A model generated the notes under the pieces. The model saw only the letters and a list, made by a program, of their open reading frames with translations, did not search any database and was not told where the DNA came from. Source: Paracoccaceae bacterium (GTDB taxonomy: Bacteria > Pseudomonadota > Alphaproteobacteria > Rhodobacterales > Rhodobacteraceae). Taken from it: a stretch of 9,647 nt of DNA. This document shows positions 6,332-9,647 of this stretch, one piece after another. The stretch covers positions 1 to 9,647 of the forward strand of contig QKHF01000170.1 in NCBI GenBank assembly GCA_003250135.1. The letters run 5' to 3'. Every line of letters starts with the position of its first letter. Position 1 is the first letter of the stretch. The position numbers and the translations under genes are program-made.

Positions 6332-6847
6332 TCACACCCGCGGCGCGCGGATCGGCGGCCCCCACAACCGCTGCAGAATCTCGGCGAAGAAGCCTGCTAT
6401 GAGCGCAAGACCCATCGCCGCGCAATAATCGACCAAATCGAATGTGTCTGTCAGAACGCGCGTCGCGATCTCAGCCATGGAGTCGATGGACTCGGCCATG
6501 GAGTCGATGTACCCGGCGCTGATGCGGCTCCCGGTCTCGACGATCGAGTAAAGGCCGGCGAAATAGAGAAACGTAATCGTCGCGGCTCCCAATCCGAACA
6601 TCGCCGCCTTTGACGCGCTGATGTCGAGCCTCGGCGCCAAATACCGCCGCGCAACGAAGAATGTGACGACGATCAGAAGAAACGCCGCAGACCGTGTCAT
6701 GGGGAACAGCACGTCAAGTTCATAGCGGACCGCCAACAATGAGGCGAACCCAACCGCGGCCAGCAGCAGCATGACCTGAGCGCAGAGACGTTTGTGCCAA
6801 TCCGTTGTTTGGATCGGCCGCTCTGTGGAGTGCGTGACCTTGACCAC
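6332..6847 (-). CDS. Unrecognised small membrane protein with four predicted helices
   Basis: I do not recognise this 171-residue family. It starts with GTG at 6845-6847, supported by TTGAGG eight bases upstream; no ATG offers a better start without losing the basic cytoplasmic lead. Hydrophobic segments lie at about residues 24-41, 52-67, 82-103 and 138-160. The loop between the third and fourth holds an exact duplication of IDSMAE (114-119 and 121-126) in tandem heptads, predicting an amphipathic helix between membrane segments. The C-terminus is short and basic (PPIRAPRV). It lies between the methyltransferase (187 bases upstream) and the transporter (57 bases downstream), all on one strand, so it could belong to the same lipid or stress operon, though the upstream gap is long enough for its own promoter. 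Composition is more AT-rich just upstream than in the genes around it. Confidence 0.75.
   Translation of the reverse strand: MVKVTHSTERPIQTTDWHKRLCAQVMLLLAAVGFASLLAVRYELDVLFPMTRSAAFLLIVVTFFVARRYLAPRLDISASKAAMFGLGAATITFLYFAGLYSIVETGSRISAGYIDSMAESIDSMAEIATRVLTDTFDLVDYCAAMGLALIAGFFAEILQRLWGPPIRAPRV
6470..6511 (-). repeat. Two tandem 21-bp units encoding IDSMAE twice
   Basis: Units at 6491-6511 and 6470-6490 match at 19 of 21 positions (each contains CCATGGAGTCGATG) and are in frame with the membrane protein, adding seven residues per copy. The low divergence suggests a fairly recent in-frame duplication or a copy number kept variable by slippage. Confidence 0.85.
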
Positions 6848-6855
6848 TAATGACG

Positions 6856-6861
6856 CCTCAA
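6856..6861 (-). promoter_or_regulatory. Shine-Dalgarno for the GTG-started membrane protein
   Basis: The minus strand reads TTGAGG here, with eight bases between GAGG and the GTG at 6845-6847. It is the reason for choosing GTG as the start of the 171-residue membrane protein. Confidence 0.6.
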
Positions 6862-6949
6862 AAACAGCAAGTTACGACGTATTCCTAATCTATGGTCTTC
6901 ACTTTATCACAAACTGCCAATTATCGCTACGCCCATAAGCGCGAAGCGA

Positions 6950-7018
6950 GGCTCGCCAGTTTGCAATCCACAGCTGGCCACATTGTGTCGCCGAACTATA
7001 GCAGAAAGATGGCGAGCC
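6950..7018. repeat. Inverted repeat downstream of the methyltransferase gene
   Basis: GGCTCGCCA (6950-6958) and TGGCGAGCC (7010-7018) are perfect nine-base complements 51 bases apart, within the 187-base gap (6848-7034) between the methyltransferase stop and the membrane-protein start. There is no T tract after either arm, so it is not a classic intrinsic terminator. It could fold in the 3' region of the methyltransferase transcript or serve as paired protein sites. Otherwise I see no gene or clear promoter in this gap. Confidence 0.45.
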
Positions 7019-7034
7019 GACGCGAGTCAATTCC

Positions 7035-8276
7035 CTAGGCATGGCTGCGCAGCGCCACCTGAGTGACATCGGTCGTGCCGGACAGAAAACAGGCGGCGCA
7101 ACTGACCAGATAGAAGTTCCACATGCGGCGGAACCGTTCGTCGAAGCCAAGCACGGCGATGTCGTCCCAAGCCCCGTTGAAGGTCCGCCGCCACCGGCGC
7201 AGCGTGTTGGAGTAGGACCAGCCGAACTCGACGGAGTCGATCCACTCCAGCCCCGCGTCCGCCACCGCCCCTTTCAGCGCGCTGGGCGACGGCAGCACCC
7301 CGCCGGGGAAGATATGCTTCTGCACGAAGTCGACGCTCTTGCGATAGCCGTCGAACCACTTGTCGGCGATGGTGATGATCTGCAGAGATGCGCGCGCGCC
7401 CGGCTTAAGACGCTCACGCACCGTGTTGAAATAGATCGGCCAGTACTGTTCTCCCACTGCCTCGAACATCTCGATGGAGGCTACGCCGTCATAGGCGCCG
7501 CTTTCATCCCGGTAATCGCGCATCACGATCTCTGCGCGCTCGGCGAAGCCCTTCTCGAACAGGCGCTTCTGCGCGAAATCGTGCTGCTCGCGAGAGATCG
7601 TGAGGCCGGTCACCTTTGCGCCGCGTTCTCCAATCGCGTATTCGGCGAAGCCGCCCCAACCGCAGCCGATCTCGAGGACATGGTCGCCTTCAGAGAGACC
7701 CATGCGGTCGCAGATCGAGGCGTATTTGGCCTTTTGCGCCACCTCCAGCGGCTCGTCAGGATCGCGGAACAGCGCCGAGGAATAGGTCATGCTCTCGTCG
7801 AGCCATAGCGCATAGAACTCGTTGCCGAGATCGTAATGCGCGCTGATGTTCCGCTCCGAGCCAGCCTTGGTGTTGCGGTTCATCCAGTGACGAATGCGCT
7901 CGATCATCCGCGCGAGCTTGGCGCCCGGAAAGCCGCGCCCGACCGTGTCATTGTTGATCAGCGCGACGTCCAGCACGGCCTGTACATCCGGCGAGTCCCA
8001 CCAGCCGTCCACATAGGCCTCGGCGAAGCCCAGATCGCCCTCGCGCACCATGCGGGCGAAGAGTTGTGGCTCATGCACGTCGATCCGCGCAACCGGCACG
8101 CCCGGGATATCGCCATCGCCTTGCGCCCGGAATACGCGTCCGTCGGGCAGCGAGAACTCCATCGCCCCGCGCTCGATCTGACTGACGACTGCGAAGACCG
8201 ACGAGAACCAGAGCGGCAGGTTGGACTGCCCGCTTGTACTGGTCAGCACCATGTTACGTTCAACCAAGTTCATCAT
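7035..8276 (-). CDS. Cyclopropane-fatty-acyl-phospholipid synthase-type SAM methyltransferase (UfaM-like candidate)
   Basis: The 413-residue protein belongs to the Cfa family, which uses S-adenosylmethionine to add a one-carbon unit to the double bond of unsaturated acyl chains in membrane phospholipids. Family marks in order: GWWDSPDV (91-98), NISAHYDLGNEFY (143-155), SMTYSSALF (162-170), the SAM-binding LEIGCGWGG (201-209), then EMFEAVGEQYW and QKHIFPGG-LPS in the C-terminal half. It could form a cyclopropane ring, or only a methyl branch as reported for UfaM, the RpoE-controlled relative in R. sphaeroides that starts furan fatty acid synthesis. The DUF1365 and flavoprotein neighbours favour the latter, but the sequence alone does not decide. 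It begins 45 bases after the DUF1365 stop on the same strand. Two adjacent ATG codons (8271-8276) open the frame; neither has a good ribosome site, and a third Met eight residues in is possible. Confidence 0.93.
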   Translation of the reverse strand: MMNLVERNMVLTSTSGQSNLPLWFSSVFAVVSQIERGAMEFSLPDGRVFRAQGDGDIPGVPVARIDVHEPQLFARMVREGDLGFAEAYVDGWWDSPDVQAVLDVALINNDTVGRGFPGAKLARMIERIRHWMNRNTKAGSERNISAHYDLGNEFYALWLDESMTYSSALFRDPDEPLEVAQKAKYASICDRMGLSEGDHVLEIGCGWGGFAEYAIGERGAKVTGLTISREQHDFAQKRLFEKGFAERAEIVMRDYRDESGAYDGVASIEMFEAVGEQYWPIYFNTVRERLKPGARASLQIITIADKWFDGYRKSVDFVQKHIFPGGVLPSPSALKGAVADAGLEWIDSVEFGWSYSNTLRRWRRTFNGAWDDIAVLGFDERFRRMWNFYLVSCAACFLSGTTDVTQVALRSHA

Positions 8277-8321
8277 CGGCCATTAATAAAATCCAAATCC
8301 AGCGCCTTCGTTCAAGAAAAA

Positions 8322-9137
8322 TCAGGCCGATTTGGCGTCCTCTAAGGGAATTTGTCCGTGTCCGAGGGGCGACTTCGCCCGCTCTTCTCCGGGATAGCGC
8401 CGGAAGGGCGCGCCTTTCAGGAACAGGCGCAGCGCCTCCCAGTGGATTCCGCCGATGACCTTTCGCGTCATCACAGGGTCGCGGAACGCGAGGCGCAGGA
8501 CCGAGGCGTCGGACAGCGGCGACGCGATCCCGTTCTGGGTCGCGATCAGCAACTCGCCCTCCGCGTCGCCCTGCCGGATGCGCATGGCCAGTCTCTCGCC
8601 GGGCTGACGAAGGGTGAAGCGATAGGTTTGCTCCATCGGAATGAAGGGGGAGACGAACATCTCTTTCTTCTGGTCGTGCCGAATTGCGCCGTCCGGGCTG
8701 GGCTCGGCGGGCAGCACATAGGGCTGCTGATCGCCGAACGTGTTTTTCACCTGATAGACGATGGTCTCCAACCGACCGTCCGGGCCATGGCAGAAATAGA
8801 CCGACAGCGGATTGAACGCGTAGCCGAGCACGCGCGGCACGCTGAGCAGCATGATCCGGCTCGGCTTTGGCCGCGCCGCCCGCGCACAGAGCGCCTCGAC
8901 CCACGGCCGAAGCGCCGAACCGTCGCGCGGCCCATGATCGGCGCGCCGGAAGGAGAACAGGTTGAACCGGTCAATGGAGAACAGACGGAGACCCGCCGTC
9001 GCCTCCTCCAGCCGGTCGATATCCAGATAGGACGTGAAGACCCGATAGCGGAATTGGTGCGCCTTGGGACGCAGGCGCATGTGCATCACATGGCCCTGAT
9101 AGAACCGAGGTTCGAACGGGTCGGTGAACTCGGCCAT
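8322..9137 (-). CDS. DUF1365 family protein
   Basis: The 271-residue product is a full-length DUF1365 member. Characteristic stretches are GHVMHMRLRPKAHQFRYRV at 15-33 (H-x-R--P--H-F-Y), IDRFNLFSFRRADHG (55-69), LGYAFNPLSVYFC (104-116) and KKEMFVSPFIPM (157-168). The biochemical function is not established. The family is almost always encoded beside a COG2907 flavoprotein and a Cfa-type methyltransferase, as here, which points to a shared job in modifying unsaturated acyl chains. No signal peptide or membrane segment is evident. Its ATG lies five bases after the flavoprotein stop (TAG-GGGCG-ATG), with GGAG overlapping that stop region as ribosome site, so the two are surely co-translated. The methyltransferase follows 45 bases downstream. 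Confidence 0.93.
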   Translation of the reverse strand: MAEFTDPFEPRFYQGHVMHMRLRPKAHQFRYRVFTSYLDIDRLEEATAGLRLFSIDRFNLFSFRRADHGPRDGSALRPWVEALCARAARPKPSRIMLLSVPRVLGYAFNPLSVYFCHGPDGRLETIVYQVKNTFGDQQPYVLPAEPSPDGAIRHDQKKEMFVSPFIPMEQTYRFTLRQPGERLAMRIRQGDAEGELLIATQNGIASPLSDASVLRLAFRDPVMTRKVIGGIHWEALRLFLKGAPFRRYPGEERAKSPLGHGQIPLEDAKSA

Positions 9138-9142
9138 CGCCC

Positions 9143-9647
9143 CTACTCCGCCGCCACCGCGAACTGGCGCTCAGCAGGCTGACCGGCATCGCTGGCCCAG
9201 ACAGGCCGCGCGCCCAGCGCCGCCGCGACGCGGAGGCCGCTTTTCAGCCCGTCCTCATGGAACCCGTAGCCGAGCCAAGCGCCCGCGTGCCAGACCCCGC
9301 CGCGCCCCTGAATAGAGCCGATCCGGCTCTGAGCGTTGAACGCCGCCTGATCGAACTGCGGGTGGGCGTAGTCAAAGCTGGCGAAGACCTGGTCCGGATC
9401 GGGTTCTGTCGGCGGGTTCAGGCTGACGAACAGGTCGCGCGAAGGGTCCAGCCCTTGCAGCCGGTTCATCCAGTAGGTGACCGCCGCCGGCCGGCCCGCG
9501 TCCCGCTCGTAGCCGAGCGACAGGAAATTCCAGCTGGACCACACCTTGCGCCGCTCCGGCATCAAGGCGGGGTCTCGATGCAGGACCGCCCGGTTCGGCG
9601 CATAGCGGATGTCGGAAAGCAGCGCCCGCTCCTCTGCATCCGCATCG
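9143..9647 (-). CDS. FAD-dependent amine-oxidase-like protein (COG2907), C-terminal part
   Basis: The frame runs from the right edge to a TAG at 9143-9145, giving the last 167 residues; the FAD/NAD-binding N-terminus is outside the window. The visible part is typical of COG2907 proteins: DIRYAPNRAVLHRDPALMP, then RRKVWSSWNFLS, then VTYWMNRLQGL, FVSLNPP, and near the end GGVWHAGAWLGYGFHEDGLKSG, where the C-terminal GYGFHEDG-SG segment closes over the flavin in this superfamily. These proteins are predicted flavin-dependent oxidoreductases or desaturases. In R. sphaeroides a flavin amine oxidase-like gene next to the RpoE-controlled methyltransferase takes part in fatty acid modification, so oxidation of a methylated acyl chain is a reasonable guess here. 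The internal TTG at 9563-9565 is not the start: coding continues upstream to the edge with family-conserved residues. It heads the flavoprotein-DUF1365-methyltransferase run. Confidence 0.88.
   Translation of the reverse strand, partial: DADAEERALLSDIRYAPNRAVLHRDPALMPERRKVWSSWNFLSLGYERDAGRPAAVTYWMNRLQGLDPSRDLFVSLNPPTEPDPDQVFASFDYAHPQFDQAAFNAQSRIGSIQGRGGVWHAGAWLGYGFHEDGLKSGLRVAAALGARPVWASDAGQPAERQFAVAAE

Noticed and set aside
6994..7029. Sigma-70-like TTGACT and TATAGT on the minus strand after the methyltransferase stop
   Set aside because: The spacing is 24 bases, too long for a working promoter.
7041..7808. Plus-strand open frame of 255 codons opposite the methyltransferase
   Set aside because: Antisense to clear Cfa motifs; no recognisable domain or ribosome site.
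8260..9182. Frames of 214 (minus) and 276 (plus) codons overlapping DUF1365
   Set aside because: DUF1365 motifs fix the true frame; the others are compositionally biased shadows.
9143..9565. A separate 140-codon gene starting at TTG
   Set aside because: The same frame continues to the right edge with residues conserved in COG2907 proteins (IRYAPNRAVLHRDPAL), so it is the C-terminus of a longer gene.

Overview
The window reads as chromosome of a high-GC alphaproteobacterium, most likely Rhodobacterales or a close relative. This is inferred from the gene families present (an RpoE-type anti-sigma factor ChrR, a TrgB-like NUDIX protein, a CysK with an EGTAGNTG motif, a DUF3772 mechanosensitive channel, DUF6134) and from long GC-driven open frames opposite nearly every gene. 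It is gene-dense; no gap exceeds about 190 bases. No tRNA, rRNA, transposon or CRISPR array is visible.

Left part (1-2664, minus strand, read right to left): a TrgB-like gamma-glutamylcyclotransferase-fold/NUDIX fusion, then cysteine synthase (cysK), then the first 106 codons of a probable DUF3772-containing MscS-type channel that runs off the left edge. In Rhodobacter sphaeroides both trgB and cysK have been linked to tellurite resistance, so this may be a small thiol/oxidant-resistance group.

Centre (2665-4976, plus strand): a divergent intergenic region carries a good match to the Rhodobacter RpoE (ECF11-type) promoter, TGATCC-N18-TAACA. It precedes chrR, a DUF6134 secreted protein and a short-chain dehydrogenase. 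The stop and start codons of these three genes overlap (TGATG, then ATGA), so they form one translationally coupled operon. ChrR keeps all four zinc ligands of its N-terminal anti-sigma domain and all four of its C-terminal cupin, at the same spacing as in R. sphaeroides.

Right part (4973-9647, minus strand): read right to left, the 3' end of a FAD-dependent amine-oxidase-like protein, a DUF1365 protein, a cyclopropane-fatty-acid-synthase-type methyltransferase, an unrecognised four-helix membrane protein, and a GPH/MelB-type transporter whose stop codon overlaps that of the dehydrogenase tail to tail.

Taken together, 2.7-9.6 kb looks like a local version of the RpoE-ChrR singlet-oxygen response: a sensor/anti-sigma factor plus a lipid-modifying set (flavoprotein, DUF1365, methyltransferase) and accessory dehydrogenase and transporter. 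The most unusual point is that no sigma factor gene adjoins chrR; the usual upstream position is taken by the divergent NUDIX gene. The least explained genes are the DUF6134 protein inside the chrR operon and the four-helix membrane protein at 6332-6847.
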